Shown: positions 16,886 to 26,716, numbered from the stretch's first letter. The stretch: 34,794 nt of DNA from Candidatus Heimdallarchaeota archaeon (GCA_015522385.1 WAMJ01000270.1:1-34794); one strand, 5' to 3'. Notes: generated by a model not told the origin, from the sequence alone. Numbers and translations: made by a program.

Positions 16886-17869
16886 TTAGACTACTGCAGA
16901 GGCGTCGACAACCTTGTAGGAGTCAACACTTCCGACCACGAGATCGAAGATCTGTGTACTGGTGTAGGTTGGGTGAGCAGCGATTGCGAGTGCGACAACT
17001 CCAGAGACATGGGGGGTAGCCATCGAGGTCCCACTCCATGAAGCGTAATCGTTGCCGGGGAGGGTGGAGAGCACATCGACACCAGGTGCGAAGACGTCCT
17101 CACCTCTGTTGGAGAACGAGGCGATATTGTTGTCAATGTCGATTGCACCGACCTTGAGCACACCGGGATATGCTGCAGGGTAGGATGGGCTGTCTGCACC
17201 GTCGTTACCAGTTGCGGCGACGAGGACTACTCCGTTATCCAGAGCGTAGTTGACTGCTGCCTCAAGCTCTGTGGTGCTGGAAGGACCACCGAGGGACATA
17301 GAGATCACGTCTGCATCGTCAGCAGTACCTACAACACCATCGGGTCCGTTGGTGGCGATGATCAGACCGTTTGCGATTGCAGAGTATGATCCAGAGCCCC
17401 TGTCGGAGAGAACCTTGATTGAGTAGATGTTGACCTGAACTGCCACGCCGAGGACACCGACTGCGTTGTCCTGAGCAGCAATTGTACCAGTGACGTGAGT
17501 TCCGTGACCATGACCATCATCACAGGGACTGGGGTCATCGACAGTGCACTCTGCGCCAGAGATCTCCCTATTTCCAAGGTAGAAGCTGTATCCCCACTTG
17601 AACAGACCCTGAAGATCCTCGTGGGTGACGTCGATACCAGTATCGAGGACGGCGACATTCACGCCGGTCTCGTCGACAGCGGTCTGTGCAGTATCTGCGT
17701 TAATTCTACTGATACCCCAAGGGATGGTTTGTGGTGGTGAGCTCCCGCTCCCGGGTCTTCCGATCATGATCTCCATCATGGGATCGGGTCTTGCACTTGC
17801 CAGAGCAAATGTACTTGACATGAACACTGCGATGAGCAGGGTTGCGAGTAGTTTGTTGTTGTTGTTCAC
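16886..17869 (-). CDS. Secreted subtilisin-like serine protease (family S8)
   Basis: Full catalytic set: Asp76 (VAVLDTGID), His125 (GHGTHVTGTIA), Asn222 (AATGND) and Ser282 (GTSMATPHVSG) when counted from GTG 17869. That start is chosen because GGTGAT lies four bases upstream and the product begins MNNNNKLLATLLIAVF, a normal signal peptide. An open extension to 17917 lacks these signals. Only about 40 residues separate the signal peptide from the catalytic domain, so there is no I9-type propeptide; many secreted subtilases have one for folding. A Cys pair (AECTVDDPSPCDDG) may form a disulfide. The domain ends close to the C terminus with no anchor, so the enzyme is probably released extracellularly. 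Confidence 0.92.
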   Translation of the reverse strand: MNNNNKLLATLLIAVFMSSTFALASARPDPMMEIMIGRPGSGSSPPQTIPWGISRINADTAQTAVDETGVNVAVLDTGIDVTHEDLQGLFKWGYSFYLGNREISGAECTVDDPSPCDDGHGHGTHVTGTIAAQDNAVGVLGVAVQVNIYSIKVLSDRGSGSYSAIANGLIIATNGPDGVVGTADDADVISMSLGGPSSTTELEAAVNYALDNGVVLVAATGNDGADSPSYPAAYPGVLKVGAIDIDNNIASFSNRGEDVFAPGVDVLSTLPGNDYASWSGTSMATPHVSGVVALAIAAHPTYTSTQIFDLVVGSVDSYKVVDASAVV

Positions 17870-18212
17870 TATAATCACCGAAGACGCATGCGATATTCGT
17901 AGCGGACTGCGACGCAAATCGTCTTCAACATACCAAAAAGTACGAACTTGATAAATGTTTCGTCCAGAATTAAAAAATTAATCTAAAATATTTAATTGTC
18001 GCCGATTTTAACAGTGGAAGACTGAGAGCATGTTTTTCTATATATTTCCTATATTCCACCGATGAAATGTTGAATCGTGCAGGCATGTAACTGGATGGAT
18101 GATCATTGAATTTTCTAAGACATTTCATAACGATTCACATACTCGGATAAAGATAAAAATTTTGAACAATTAATTGAGATAAACTTATATTCCACATATA
18201 GCTTGAGAACTC
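17870..18212. other. AT-rich divergent intergenic region
   Basis: About 340 bases between the divergent protease and small secreted-protein genes. A TATA-like AAACTTATATTC lies about 25-30 bases before the ATG at 18213. No gene or RNA fold was recognised in the rest. Confidence 0.55.
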
Positions 18213-18686
18213 ATGAGAAAAAGCACGAACACCATCATCGGATTTTCGATATTCGTACTCCTCATGCTGGTACCGGCCAGCTATGCGGCCGAGACAACTG
18301 TTCAGAGCAACTCAAGCACGTTGACAATCAGAATCACAGACGCATACTATCTTGATGCCAGCGGAGACGGGTTTATGGACGACGCAGAGGTGCTGTTCAA
18401 CATCGACACCTACTCTAATGGCAGAACCCAGTTCCAGCTCTACTTCACACTGACCCTTCCCTCCGGGAGACAAGTGCAGTATGCCTACCATGTAAACACA
18501 GTCCTCACCTACCTCGAAGGCTCGATGATCTTTCACAACGACGCCACTGAGTCGGGTTGGTACAACATCAAGATTGAGGCAGTGCTGCTGACGGGCGGAG
18601 CGAGTTACACTGCACTGGACTACGACTTCGACCCACCGGGTCACACATCGGGAGGAGACCCCGACGGTGAGCTTACACTGGGTTAG
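18213..18686 (+). CDS. Small secreted protein with an EF-hand-like Asp loop
   Basis: A 157-residue protein with a clear signal peptide (MRKSTNTIIGFSIFVLLMLVPASYA). The mature domain of about 130 residues is beta-rich. The loop DASGDGFMDDAEVLF (about residues 49-63) has the spacing of acidic residues seen in EF-hand or dockerin calcium sites. The C terminus is Gly/Asp-rich with no anchor. I do not recognise the family; the loop suggests calcium binding, which is inference. It is followed after 14 bases by a transcriptional regulator gene, probably in the same transcript, and is likely leaderless from the TATA-like box near 18185. Confidence 0.7.
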   Translation: MRKSTNTIIGFSIFVLLMLVPASYAAETTVQSNSSTLTIRITDAYYLDASGDGFMDDAEVLFNIDTYSNGRTQFQLYFTLTLPSGRQVQYAYHVNTVLTYLEGSMIFHNDATESGWYNIKIEAVLLTGGASYTALDYDFDPPGHTSGGDPDGELTLG

Positions 18687-18700
18687 GGAATAGTACAAAA

Positions 18701-19810
18701 ATGATCGGTAAATCGGAGATGGCCATTCTCCTCGCACTCGAGGAAGATCCCCTCCTCCCTCTCAAGACGGTAGCAGAACGGGCAAGACTCTCGTGGCCCA
18801 CTGTCAAGAAGAAGTACACCGAGCTCCACGAAACAAATATTCTCAGGAACCCTATGGCCGCATACACACCAGAGGTTATGGATCTGGAAAGAGTCGTGGT
18901 GTTCGCGAATATCCCTACCCTAAATGCTCTTCAGATGGTCGAACTTGCCTGCAATGAGCACCCTTATACCAGTTATCGTGTGCGGACACTTCACGGGAAA
19001 TTTGGACTCTTCATCCAGTTCAATACCCCTGTCGGATCACGGAAGAACGTTAAGACCTTCATGGATCAACTCGTCGAGATCGGTGTCGTGTCAACCTACA
19101 TGCTGTACGCAAGTTCGGGGAGGAGGAAAGACTTCTTTCCATCCCTCAGCAAGTTTGACATCAAGACGATGGAATGGGACTTCTCGTGGAGGGAATGGAT
19201 GGAGAATCTCCACAGCGGAGGGAGGGCAGAAATAGAGCGTAAGGGGAGGCTCGAAGACTTCGACAGGATCAAGAAGGTTCACTTCGACATCCTGAGGATA
19301 CTCACAAGGGATGCCTCAATGAAGCAGAGGGAGATAAGTGAGGAACTGAATCTAAAGAAGAGCACGATGAACGACCACTACCGTTTCGTCATGAATAATC
19401 TGGTGTCGCACATAAGGCTGAACTATGATAGGTCAAGGTTCAATCTCTCGGAGACCTACCTGCTCCATATCCACGACTCAAAGAACCTTGATCCTCTCAT
19501 CAGTCACATCCTGACTGACACACCTCCCTTCAGGCTATCCGTTGACCTCATGGAGGACAAGAGTATGACCATGTGGGCAAATATGAGTCGGAGCCAGTTC
19601 AAGGAGTTCAGCTACGCCATCTGGGAGGAGTTCCCACAGACTGAGTTCTATCAGCTCAATACCTCGGACGAGGGAGCAGCTAGATACTGGTTCTACCCTG
19701 CTAACTTCGACTTTGAGAGGCACTGGTGGAGGGATTCTCAAATCTATATGGTAGACGATCCTATAAATCGGGTACAACGGAAATTAGAAGTACCTGCAGT
19801 TAAATCCTAA
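18701..19810 (+). CDS. Transcriptional regulator with two helix-turn-helix domains
   Basis: A 369-residue protein. The first winged HTH lies at about 5-55 (PLKTVAERARLSWPTVKKKYTELHETNIL). A second lies at about 195-245 (MKQREISEELNLKKSTMNDHYRFVMNN). Each is followed by an alpha/beta segment of about 100-120 residues, so the protein looks like an internal duplication of an Lrp/AsnC-like unit. DNA binding is well supported; effector and targets are unknown. It starts 14 bases after the small secreted-protein gene and overlaps the 3' end of the convergent CPBP gene by four bases. Its neighbour is the simplest candidate target. Confidence 0.75.
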   Translation: MIGKSEMAILLALEEDPLLPLKTVAERARLSWPTVKKKYTELHETNILRNPMAAYTPEVMDLERVVVFANIPTLNALQMVELACNEHPYTSYRVRTLHGKFGLFIQFNTPVGSRKNVKTFMDQLVEIGVVSTYMLYASSGRRKDFFPSLSKFDIKTMEWDFSWREWMENLHSGGRAEIERKGRLEDFDRIKKVHFDILRILTRDASMKQREISEELNLKKSTMNDHYRFVMNNLVSHIRLNYDRSRFNLSETYLLHIHDSKNLDPLISHILTDTPPFRLSVDLMEDKSMTMWANMSRSQFKEFSYAIWEEFPQTEFYQLNTSDEGAARYWFYPANFDFERHWWRDSQIYMVDDPINRVQRKLEVPAVKS

Positions 19811-21066
19811 GGATAGGAGAGCAGAATAGCCCAGACCGCGTCCACACCCATGTGCACAAGTGCAGGTGCTACGATGTTCTTCGTCTTCTGGTATGTCCAA
19901 CCGTATGCAGCACCTGCGAGTGTTGCGAAGAAGACGTACCTCCAGTCCTCGAAGTGGGCGAAACCGAAGATCATCGAGGAGGCGATGAGAGCTGCAACAA
20001 AGGGTTGAGGATACTTACGATAGACAAGCAGCCCCCCAACCGTGAGTATGATGGCCACGCCAAGGTAGAAGGGCCAGAGCGGCATTCCCTCAAAAGCCGG
20101 AATGGGTGCACCCTCGTAGTCACCGAGGGGTCGTTCCAGATCACCTACCCTGTTGGCAACGTCCGTTAAGAATGGGACGAGAGATGCCAACCAGCGGAGA
20201 ATAACACCCCAGAAGGGGATGGATGCGATTACAATACCCGAGAAGACAATTGAGGAGACAGCTTTCTTGTCCTGACCCTCACCTTGCATCCAGAACATCC
20301 AGTGCTTCTGAATGAAGTCCCTGAAGAGAGTCTCTTCCATTATTCCCTGAACGAGGAAGATGACAACGAAGACGAGGATGATCGTGAAGATCGGATTCGG
20401 AGTGATATCGGTCTCGAGTATCCGCCCCGGGTTCCAAGTCAGGAAGTTGCTCAGCAATCCGAGTGGGACGACTGCAACTGTTGCAGCCATCGCACCGATG
20501 TTTACAGCTTTGAGGTCGTCCTTGGACAATTTCCAGGTGAACCACGGTACGTGAGCACCTTGAGTGACCGCCGCCCAAAGTAGGGAGAAGAGCCCAATTA
20601 GGGCAGGGGCAGGCAGCAGAGGGTAGGAGAGCGAGCCTATGTGGTCACCTATGAGGTCGAATTCAATTGGGAACCATGTCCAGATGATGGCGAGGATAAG
20701 TCCCCTTTTCCAGAATAGAATAAGCGTAGGACCCATAACGTAGAGCACAATAACTAAGATGTCGACTATGGTCACTCCAGAGAGCACATGCACACCAACG
20801 ACAAGCAAAGCGGAGATAAGCAGTGGGACCAATACCCGGATTGTGGGAGAGAGATGTACGGCAGGCATATCTGTTCCAGACCCGTCATAGCCTAGCCTGA
20901 CAGCCACCAGACCGAAGATGACGTACCACTGAGTCAAGATTATCCCAATTGTGATGAGAAAGAAGATCTGCAATCCATTCATCCCTTCCTGTGGACTGAT
21001 AAGGACGAAGATGATGAGGATGAGTGAGATTATGAAGTGCGTGATGATCTGCCTGTTGACTTCCAT
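19807..21066 (-). CDS. CPBP (CAAX/ABI) family intramembrane metalloprotease with a long internal insertion
   Basis: A 419-residue polytopic membrane protein of roughly ten helices. The family motifs are present: Glu244-Glu245 and Arg249 (MEETLFRDF), His371 (FGFAHFEDW), and His405 with Asp409 (LVHMGVDAVW). The last motif has Asp where Asn is more common. About 120 residues separate the first and second motifs, much longer than usual. The inserted stretch has extra hydrophobic segments and a Gly/Pro/Glu-rich loop (about 305-330). The family cleaves peptides or prenylated proteins within membranes; no substrate is evident. The ATG at 21066 lacks a Shine-Dalgarno but has a TATA-like GAGATATTAA about 28 bases upstream, so it is probably leaderless. 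Confidence 0.85.
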   Translation of the reverse strand: MEVNRQIITHFIISLILIIFVLISPQEGMNGLQIFFLITIGIILTQWYVIFGLVAVRLGYDGSGTDMPAVHLSPTIRVLVPLLISALLVVGVHVLSGVTIVDILVIVLYVMGPTLILFWKRGLILAIIWTWFPIEFDLIGDHIGSLSYPLLPAPALIGLFSLLWAAVTQGAHVPWFTWKLSKDDLKAVNIGAMAATVAVVPLGLLSNFLTWNPGRILETDITPNPIFTIILVFVVIFLVQGIMEETLFRDFIQKHWMFWMQGEGQDKKAVSSIVFSGIVIASIPFWGVILRWLASLVPFLTDVANRVGDLERPLGDYEGAPIPAFEGMPLWPFYLGVAIILTVGGLLVYRKYPQPFVAALIASSMIFGFAHFEDWRYVFFATLAGAAYGWTYQKTKNIVAPALVHMGVDAVWAILLSYP

Positions 21067-21105
21067 AGCTGTAGGGAGATGGTGGGGTTAATATCTCTTA
21101 CCCCT

Positions 21106-22785
21106 TCATTGGAAGCTCTTGAGAATATCACTCACGTCATTCATGTAGTCCACAAGTGAGGCTGTCTTCAAACGCTCGATGAGCGATGTATTGGGTCCGA
21201 TCATCTTGTTCCAGACCCCCATAAGCAGGTCCTCCATGTCCTTGATCTCATCCTGTACCATCTGGTAGAGCCGTATGAGTCCCTTTTCCTCGCACAGATC
21301 GAGGGCCTCCTTGAGGAGTTGGAGCGACTCATTCGCCTTCAACTGCACGAGTTTAAGCCGTGCGTTGAGCATGAGGAACTTGATGTAGATAGGGTAGGAC
21401 TGGGACTCCAAAGAGGCATCCAACATTCTGCCTAGGAGGTTTTCGAGCGAACTTATGAGCTCCTCGTTCTTCCCCAACCTGAGCTCGAGAATGTAGAGGT
21501 CAGCAAGCTCTATCATGGCGATTGAGTACAACCGGAAGTCGTATAGGGGGGAGTTGAGTATATCCTCGAATACCTCTATTGCCTTGAACTTGTCGACGGC
21601 CCTTTCCTTCCCCGTGAGGAGAATGCCCTCAAGTAGCCTGTGCCGGTGTTTGATGAGTGGTTTGTTGCTTGACTTCACCAACTCCTCATGCACTCCGAAG
21701 AACTCTCTTGCTTTGCTATAGTCCTCCTCCTCAGCGTAGGAAGAGATGATCAAGAAGAGCGTCTCTGATGTCCAGAGGTAGTCATTGTGCTCGAGGAAGA
21801 TTTGGAGGCTATCCATTAGGTACCCCCTCCCAACCTCAAGGTTGCCGATACGGAGGTGGATCATGCCCATCCCCTGGAGGCTCTGTGCGACCTCGAACGG
21901 TGTCCCTAGTTGCTTGCGGATGACAAGGCTCTTCTCTATATTCTCGATCGCCTGGGTGATCTCACCCAGTTCGAGATAGAGCTTGCCAAGATTGAGGTAT
22001 GACCATGAGGTCTCAATCTGCCTGTCAAGTCCCTCTCGAATCTCCATGCTCTCGGAGTAGTTGACGAGGGCCTTGTTGTACTCACCCCTTCTGTGCTGAA
22101 CAACGGCGAGCTTGTGGAGTAACTGAGCGAGCTCCTTCATCTTCCGATTCTCTCTGTAGAAACCCTCTACCTGCGTGTACAGGGATATCGCCTCGTCAAG
22201 CATCCCGAGGTTCTTCTTGACGGTGGCAAGGTTCTCCAGAGTATTGTTCTCAAGCCACTGATTGTGGAGCTTGCGGAAAATCGTCCCCGCGCTCTCGTAG
22301 TTCAGCTCAGCGTCTGCAAACTGCCCCATTGTGGTCTGAATCCCAGCAATGTTGTTCAGGGCCTTACCCACATACAACCGGTCATTAGATTCCTCTGCGC
22401 ATTTGACGAATTTCTGAAGGGCCTCCTCCTTGTCTCCTTCGTGGAGCAAGATAACTCCTTGGAGAAAATCGATTTTGGGTTGGATGGACTTGTTGTCCCC
22501 CAGCCTTCGTTGGAGCTCCTTGATCGTCTTTTTGTAATTCGTCTGGGACAACCACTGGAGGTAGGCGAGCTCGAGGTATCCCTCCGTGATAATCAGGGGT
22601 TCACCCTCCTCCTTTAGCAGAGATTTGAGCCGTTTAATCAGTTCCTCTATGTTGTGTCCCAAGAGCCTGTCAAACTTGATCCTGTAGAACTTTGCATATA
22701 CCCCGTGCATATCATCCGGGATCCACACATGGAAGTTCCCCTCGCTGATCAATTGCTTGATGTCAGACTCCTTCACATATAACAA
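21106..22785 (-). CDS. Tetratricopeptide-repeat protein
   Basis: A 559-residue helical protein with at least seven TPR units between about 80 and 400 (for example YVGKALNNIAGIQTTMGQ, ETSWSYLNLGKLYLELGE, AQSLQGMGMIHLRIGN). A further helical region (about 400-540) has no clear repeats. There is no signal peptide or membrane helix, so it is cytosolic and probably a protein-interaction scaffold. The start is uncertain: TTG 22785 is the first start codon after the in-frame stop, with a TATA-like CTATATG about 47 bases upstream and only a weak ribosome site. It has no enzymatic domain and no operon partner, so its role cannot be assigned. Confidence 0.8.
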   Translation of the reverse strand: MLYVKESDIKQLISEGNFHVWIPDDMHGVYAKFYRIKFDRLLGHNIEELIKRLKSLLKEEGEPLIITEGYLELAYLQWLSQTNYKKTIKELQRRLGDNKSIQPKIDFLQGVILLHEGDKEEALQKFVKCAEESNDRLYVGKALNNIAGIQTTMGQFADAELNYESAGTIFRKLHNQWLENNTLENLATVKKNLGMLDEAISLYTQVEGFYRENRKMKELAQLLHKLAVVQHRRGEYNKALVNYSESMEIREGLDRQIETSWSYLNLGKLYLELGEITQAIENIEKSLVIRKQLGTPFEVAQSLQGMGMIHLRIGNLEVGRGYLMDSLQIFLEHNDYLWTSETLFLIISSYAEEEDYSKAREFFGVHEELVKSSNKPLIKHRHRLLEGILLTGKERAVDKFKAIEVFEDILNSPLYDFRLYSIAMIELADLYILELRLGKNEELISSLENLLGRMLDASLESQSYPIYIKFLMLNARLKLVQLKANESLQLLKEALDLCEEKGLIRLYQMVQDEIKDMEDLLMGVWNKMIGPNTSLIERLKTASLVDYMNDVSDILKSFQ

Positions 22786-22898
22786 TCCGTTCGGGGTTTC
22801 AATAAACTAGCGAGACGGGTAGGAAAAACATATAGATCTAATTATTACTCTCCCAGAGCTCACACAGTGATGAGAATTTTATTGTCCGGAGGTTTAAC

Positions 22899-22943
22899 AT
22901 GCATGCAAGTGATTTTTCAATAATGGGTAGAATGAAGACGTAA
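22899..22943 (+). CDS. Putative 14-codon leader ORF coupled to the downstream membrane-protein gene
   Basis: ATG 22899 is preceded by a perfect GGAGG (22888-22892). The frame encodes MHASDFSIMGRMKT and stops at TAA 22941-22943, sharing one base with the start of the next gene (TAATG). The main gene itself has only a weak ribosome site. This could be a translational-coupling leader. It could also be chance or a sequencing indel. Confidence 0.35.
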   Translation: MHASDFSIMGRMKT

Positions 22944-24448
22944 TGAGTAATGAACCTTTGGACGAATTACTTGAAGGAATAGGTATAACAAGAATCCTTC
23001 TGGCTGTATCGGGACTGAGTATCCTCTCCCTGCTCACAGACGGAGCTCTGGGTGGAGGGATCATCCTTGATGGGTTCTCCCTAGGTTTGGATTTCATGTC
23101 ATTCTTTGTCTCATTACTCATTTCTTCGGTCATCTTCATCATCTTCTGGGTACTGATAAGCAAGCGGTTCAGGGACAGTCTGAGGTTCTCGAATTCGGTC
23201 ACATGGGTGATCACCGTTGTGTTTCTGCTCTCGGCCTCTTTCGCATTTTCCCTGAATTCCAAGGAAATCTTCCTTATCGTCACGATACCCTTTTTCAACC
23301 TCCTCTCCTTCTCACTCTTCTCGTTCACAACACGGGCGATCTCCAAAACAGCGATGTACCCACAACGAGGGGTATACACCTCGGTCGGTGCGGTGATCGG
23401 GCTAGCCCTATCAGCCATCATTCTCTCCATCTCAGGCATCACAGGTAGGTTAAGGTCTTACTCCATCATGGCCATGACCTTAGCGCTGGCCCTCATCCCC
23501 ATCTGGCTCATAATCAAGGGATGGTACCCTCTGCGAGACAAGGGTGTACGCTACATTGGTACCGACCAAGAGGACATTCTACGCCTGTCCTCGAAGAGCC
23601 TCAAACTAGCAGTTGCCTCTAGCTCCCTGTTTCTCATTGGGAGTGGTGCTGCGCACGGAGCCATTCTCCAGACTGTAGTAGGCATTGCAGAAACGAATCG
23701 AGAAGTCTCATACCTCTTCGCCATTCCATTTATTCTGGTGATCTCGTACATCTCTGACAAGGTAGGGAGGTACGCCCTGCTTATCGGCGCTGTCTCCATG
23801 AACAGCGTCTCCCAGATCATCGCGTACAGCGGGGGAGATGCGCAACTGGTCGCTGCCTTCGAGATAACTGGGTACTACCTTGCTATCGTCTTTATGTTGA
23901 TGAAGATTAGTGAGGAGTTGGGTCCGAGGAACTGGAAGCTCTACGGGATAGCATGGGGAACTATCTTCACCGCTGATTTCGTGGGGGCTATCCTGACCTC
24001 TTCGCTGTTCAATGATCCCCTAGAATCTACCATCTTCTCCCTAACCATGATGATACTTGCAGTTGTCCTTATATTCTTCACTCCCCGCTACCTAGAAAGC
24101 GACATCAAGGTGAAGGGTGTGCTTGTCCTAGAGGACAAAAATGTCGTGACAAAGAAGGGGAAGAATATGGATGATATCAGGGAACTCCTGACCAAGAACG
24201 ACATCGGTGGTGCAGAGCACATCGAGCTAGAAGATGGGAAGAAGGTCGTGGTAAGTAAACATGGGAAATACACATCTGCGGCAATCGTCAACCTCCATAG
24301 TATATCACTCGTTGAAAAGCTCCAGAGGTTTGCTAGGGAGATCTCCAAGGTCGAGGAAAACGAGGATATCGTGGACTCACTCATCACAGATATCTTCGGG
24401 AAGGTTGAGGATGACGAGGGGGCTGACGTCAAGTACATGGAGTTCTAA
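22943..24448 (+). CDS. MFS-like polytopic membrane protein with C-terminal soluble domain
   Basis: A 501-residue protein. About 11-12 hydrophobic helices fill residues 15-390, arranged like a major facilitator ([20 protein letters not shown] resembles the conserved inter-helix loop). The C-terminal 110 residues are hydrophilic and begin near [18 protein letters not shown]. They alternate strands and helices ([19 protein letters not shown]) and end in a highly acidic tail. The tail may be another longin-like or regulatory domain; I cannot name it. No substrate motif was recognised. The last four bases overlap the convergent receptor gene. Confidence 0.6.
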   Translation: MSNEPLDELLEGIGITRILLAVSGLSILSLLTDGALGGGIILDGFSLGLDFMSFFVSLLISSVIFIIFWVLISKRFRDSLRFSNSVTWVITVVFLLSASFAFSLNSKEIFLIVTIPFFNLLSFSLFSFTTRAISKTAMYPQRGVYTSVGAVIGLALSAIILSISGITGRLRSYSIMAMTLALALIPIWLIIKGWYPLRDKGVRYIGTDQEDILRLSSKSLKLAVASSSLFLIGSGAAHGAILQTVVGIAETNREVSYLFAIPFILVISYISDKVGRYALLIGAVSMNSVSQIIAYSGGDAQLVAAFEITGYYLAIVFMLMKISEELGPRNWKLYGIAWGTIFTADFVGAILTSSLFNDPLESTIFSLTMMILAVVLIFFTPRYLESDIKVKGVLVLEDKNVVTKKGKNMDDIRELLTKNDIGGAEHIELEDGKKVVVSKHGKYTSAAIVNLHSISLVEKLQRFAREISKVEENEDIVDSLITDIFGKVEDDEGADVKYMEF

Positions 24449-25629
24449 TTATCCAACAGTGATTTCAACTGGTTAATCTCGATGTACTTCTTCATTTTGT
24501 TTGCCATCTCTGCCAGTTCATTGGTCGAGGCGTTCATTTCCTCCATCGAGGACGTCATCTCCTCGGCCACGGAAGCAACCTCCTCTGAGGATGCTGCGGT
24601 CTCCTCGGACAGGGCGGATATGTCCTCGATCTTGTCCCGGATATGATTGAATGTCGTCTTGAGCGACTCGGAGACAAGCTCAGATACCTTGATGATGTTC
24701 TCCGCAGCGGTCTTGGATTCCTCGGAGAGCTTCCGTACATTGTTGGCAACCACAGTGAATCCTCGACCATAATCCCCTGCACGGGAGGCCTCGATACCTG
24801 CATTGAGGGCAAGAATGTTGGTCTGCAAGGCAATCTGGGAGACTACCTGTGAGTTGGTGGTGATCTGCTCGATGACCTGCTTGATGGTCTTGTCGAGTGA
24901 CCCAATACTATCGAATATCTCCTGTACATGCTGGGCCTGTTGATTGGCGACCTCGGCCATGTTCTGGCTGGATGAAGCCACCTCCTCCGATGATGCGGAG
25001 ATATCGGTGGAGATATTAGACAGTTGCTCAGTTGCTTTGATTACCATTTCGGTGGTGTTGAGGTTCTTCACAAGGTTCTCCATGATCTCGATGGCATTGT
25101 TCAGAGCTCTTATGAGATCCTTGTGGATCCGATCTTCGACTGTCTTGGGGTCGGTTATCCTGTACGAGTAGTCCCCTTGGTTGAGGGCGTCAGCATACTG
25201 GGCGATGTTGCGAATATGGTACCGCCAGTCGACGGTCATGGAGACAAATATTGCTGTGGAGATGAGAATGAAAAGACCGTACCTGAGAAGCACTGCCCAT
25301 AGTGGTTCTCCAACCTCTTCAAGATTAGGGTGGAAGCCGTAGAAGAAGGTGGCAGACACAATCAGGAAGGCCACAGAGTGCAGCCCAAGTTGAAGCCTGA
25401 AGTCATTGCCGAGTACCATTCTAATAATGAATAGCCCCCCAAGGGTGGGGAAAGCCAAGATGAGATTGAAGATCAACCAGTCCTGTTTTGAGTGTCCGAG
25501 AAGGGGGTCAATGTCGAATGCGTAAGCAACGATTACCGGTGATATTGTGTAGACAAGTCCGAAAATCTCGAGGAATCGGGCGGTCTTGTAGAGAGCAGGA
25601 GGGAGAACATACGTTTCTTCAACACCCAT
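24445..25629 (-). CDS. Methyl-accepting chemotaxis-type receptor
   Basis: About 394 residues. The N-terminal region has about five membrane helices (about 15-150) with no large extracellular sensor, so sensing is probably within or near the membrane. A HAMP-like linker (about 155-195) leads into a long coiled-coil signalling domain. Its hairpin tip is unmistakable: [23 protein letters not shown] followed by [20 protein letters not shown]. The start is set at ATG 25629 because a TATA-like box lies 22-31 bases upstream, giving a leaderless message; an open extension to 25752 lacks such signals. No CheA, CheW or CheR gene is in the window, so its partners are elsewhere or it is an orphan receptor. 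Confidence 0.88.
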   Translation of the reverse strand: MGVEETYVLPPALYKTARFLEIFGLVYTISPVIVAYAFDIDPLLGHSKQDWLIFNLILAFPTLGGLFIIRMVLGNDFRLQLGLHSVAFLIVSATFFYGFHPNLEEVGEPLWAVLLRYGLFILISTAIFVSMTVDWRYHIRNIAQYADALNQGDYSYRITDPKTVEDRIHKDLIRALNNAIEIMENLVKNLNTTEMVIKATEQLSNISTDISASSEEVASSSQNMAEVANQQAQHVQEIFDSIGSLDKTIKQVIEQITTNSQVVSQIALQTNILALNAGIEASRAGDYGRGFTVVANNVRKLSEESKTAAENIIKVSELVSESLKTTFNHIRDKIEDISALSEETAASSEEVASVAEEMTSSMEEMNASTNELAEMANKMKKYIEINQLKSLLDN

Positions 25630-25650
25630 ATTGAACCAGATTTGACACCA

Positions 25651-25660
25651 CAATATAAAA
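25651..25660 (-). promoter_or_regulatory. TATA-like box of the chemotaxis-receptor gene
   Basis: TTTTATATTG on the minus strand lies 22-31 bases before the ATG at 25629, with no Shine-Dalgarno between. It decides this start over the longer open frame. Confidence 0.6.
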
Positions 25661-25765
25661 CAATTTTCTGCGCATTCCAGATATATGACTAGGAGAACTG
25701 ATGTATTGACCCCCAGATGACATAGAGTGTAAATCTTTATGTAGAATGACACGCAAAACTCTACG

Positions 25766-26716
25766 ATGTATATCTTTGAACGATTCAGGTGGGTGTATCT
25801 CCTGTTCGTCTTCTTTACATTCTATCTCCTGTACCAATACTATATCGCCGATTACAGACTGGCTCTGATCTTCCTGCTCAGCTTCCTTCCAACAATCATC
25901 TACCTTGCAGTTGCGAGATACTCGGATGTCGGAGCGAAGGAACCGAGGGGAGCGATCACGTGGGGGGTGCTGGTAGGTATGCTTCTGATCTACCCTGCGA
26001 TCTACCTCGAGCTGTTCCTCCTCCCCTATGCCCTTACCTTGGTCGGTGTCTACAGCCCGTCTACGATGACGGAGGCGATCATCTATTTTTCTGCATTCAA
26101 CATCCTTGTCGTGGCACCTGTCGAGGAGCTCCTTAAATTCAGTGGTTTCGTCTTCTCTACTCGATTCCACAAAGAGACAGACCTCCCCAGCGACTACATC
26201 ATCTACATGATCGCCGTATCTGGTGGATTCGCAATCTACGAGAATCTGGTCTATCTCATATCCTACGCCATGGGCAACTCCCTCCCACTGACTGCCATCT
26301 ACAGGTGGTTCCTCGATGAGCAGACAATCATATCACTTTTCGACTTCACCATCGGAATTCAGGTCATTGTCCTGAGGAACCTCGCGGCAGTCCCCCTGCA
26401 CCTCGGATTAGGTGTGCTTATGGGCACGAGATACGCCAAGTTCAAGAGAGGGAGGGATGTAGGTGTCACAGGTTTTGGCAGGGCATTATCCCTCTTTCTC
26501 ATGATCTTCCTGCCTATCGTTATCCACGGACTCTATAACACCATGAGTCAGATTATAGTCATTGTTTACGGGGAGCTCCCTGCAATTGCTTTCTCGATCA
26601 GCTTCTCACTTGTCCTCAACGTGGTCGTCTGGAAGAAAGCGGTGAGGCTCAGAGAAGTTGTCAAGGAGACTTTGGTTGACCCTCATTCTGAATCCACAAC
26701 CATAGAAGAGAGATGA
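25766..26716 (+). CDS. PrsW-family intramembrane metalloprotease
   Basis: A 316-residue polytopic membrane protein (about eight helices) carrying the PrsW motifs: Glu120-Glu121 and Lys124 (APVEELLK), Glu159-Asn160 ([12 protein letters not shown]), His212 ([12 protein letters not shown]) and His254 (VIHGLYNTM). Bacterial PrsW proteases cleave anti-sigma factors or other membrane proteins; the archaeal substrate is unknown. The ATG 25766 has a TATA-like CTTTATG about 30 bases upstream. The gene is divergent from the chemotaxis receptor (136 bases apart). Its last 56 bases overlap the 3' end of the flippase gene on the other strand. Confidence 0.88.
   Translation: MYIFERFRWVYLLFVFFTFYLLYQYYIADYRLALIFLLSFLPTIIYLAVARYSDVGAKEPRGAITWGVLVGMLLIYPAIYLELFLLPYALTLVGVYSPSTMTEAIIYFSAFNILVVAPVEELLKFSGFVFSTRFHKETDLPSDYIIYMIAVSGGFAIYENLVYLISYAMGNSLPLTAIYRWFLDEQTIISLFDFTIGIQVIVLRNLAAVPLHLGLGVLMGTRYAKFKRGRDVGVTGFGRALSLFLMIFLPIVIHGLYNTMSQIIVIVYGELPAIAFSISFSLVLNVVVWKKAVRLREVVKETLVDPHSESTTIEER

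Noticed and set aside
25630..25752. N-terminal extension of the chemotaxis receptor
   Set aside because: The extension is Cys-rich and unlike the family and would cross the TATA-like box at 25651-25660.
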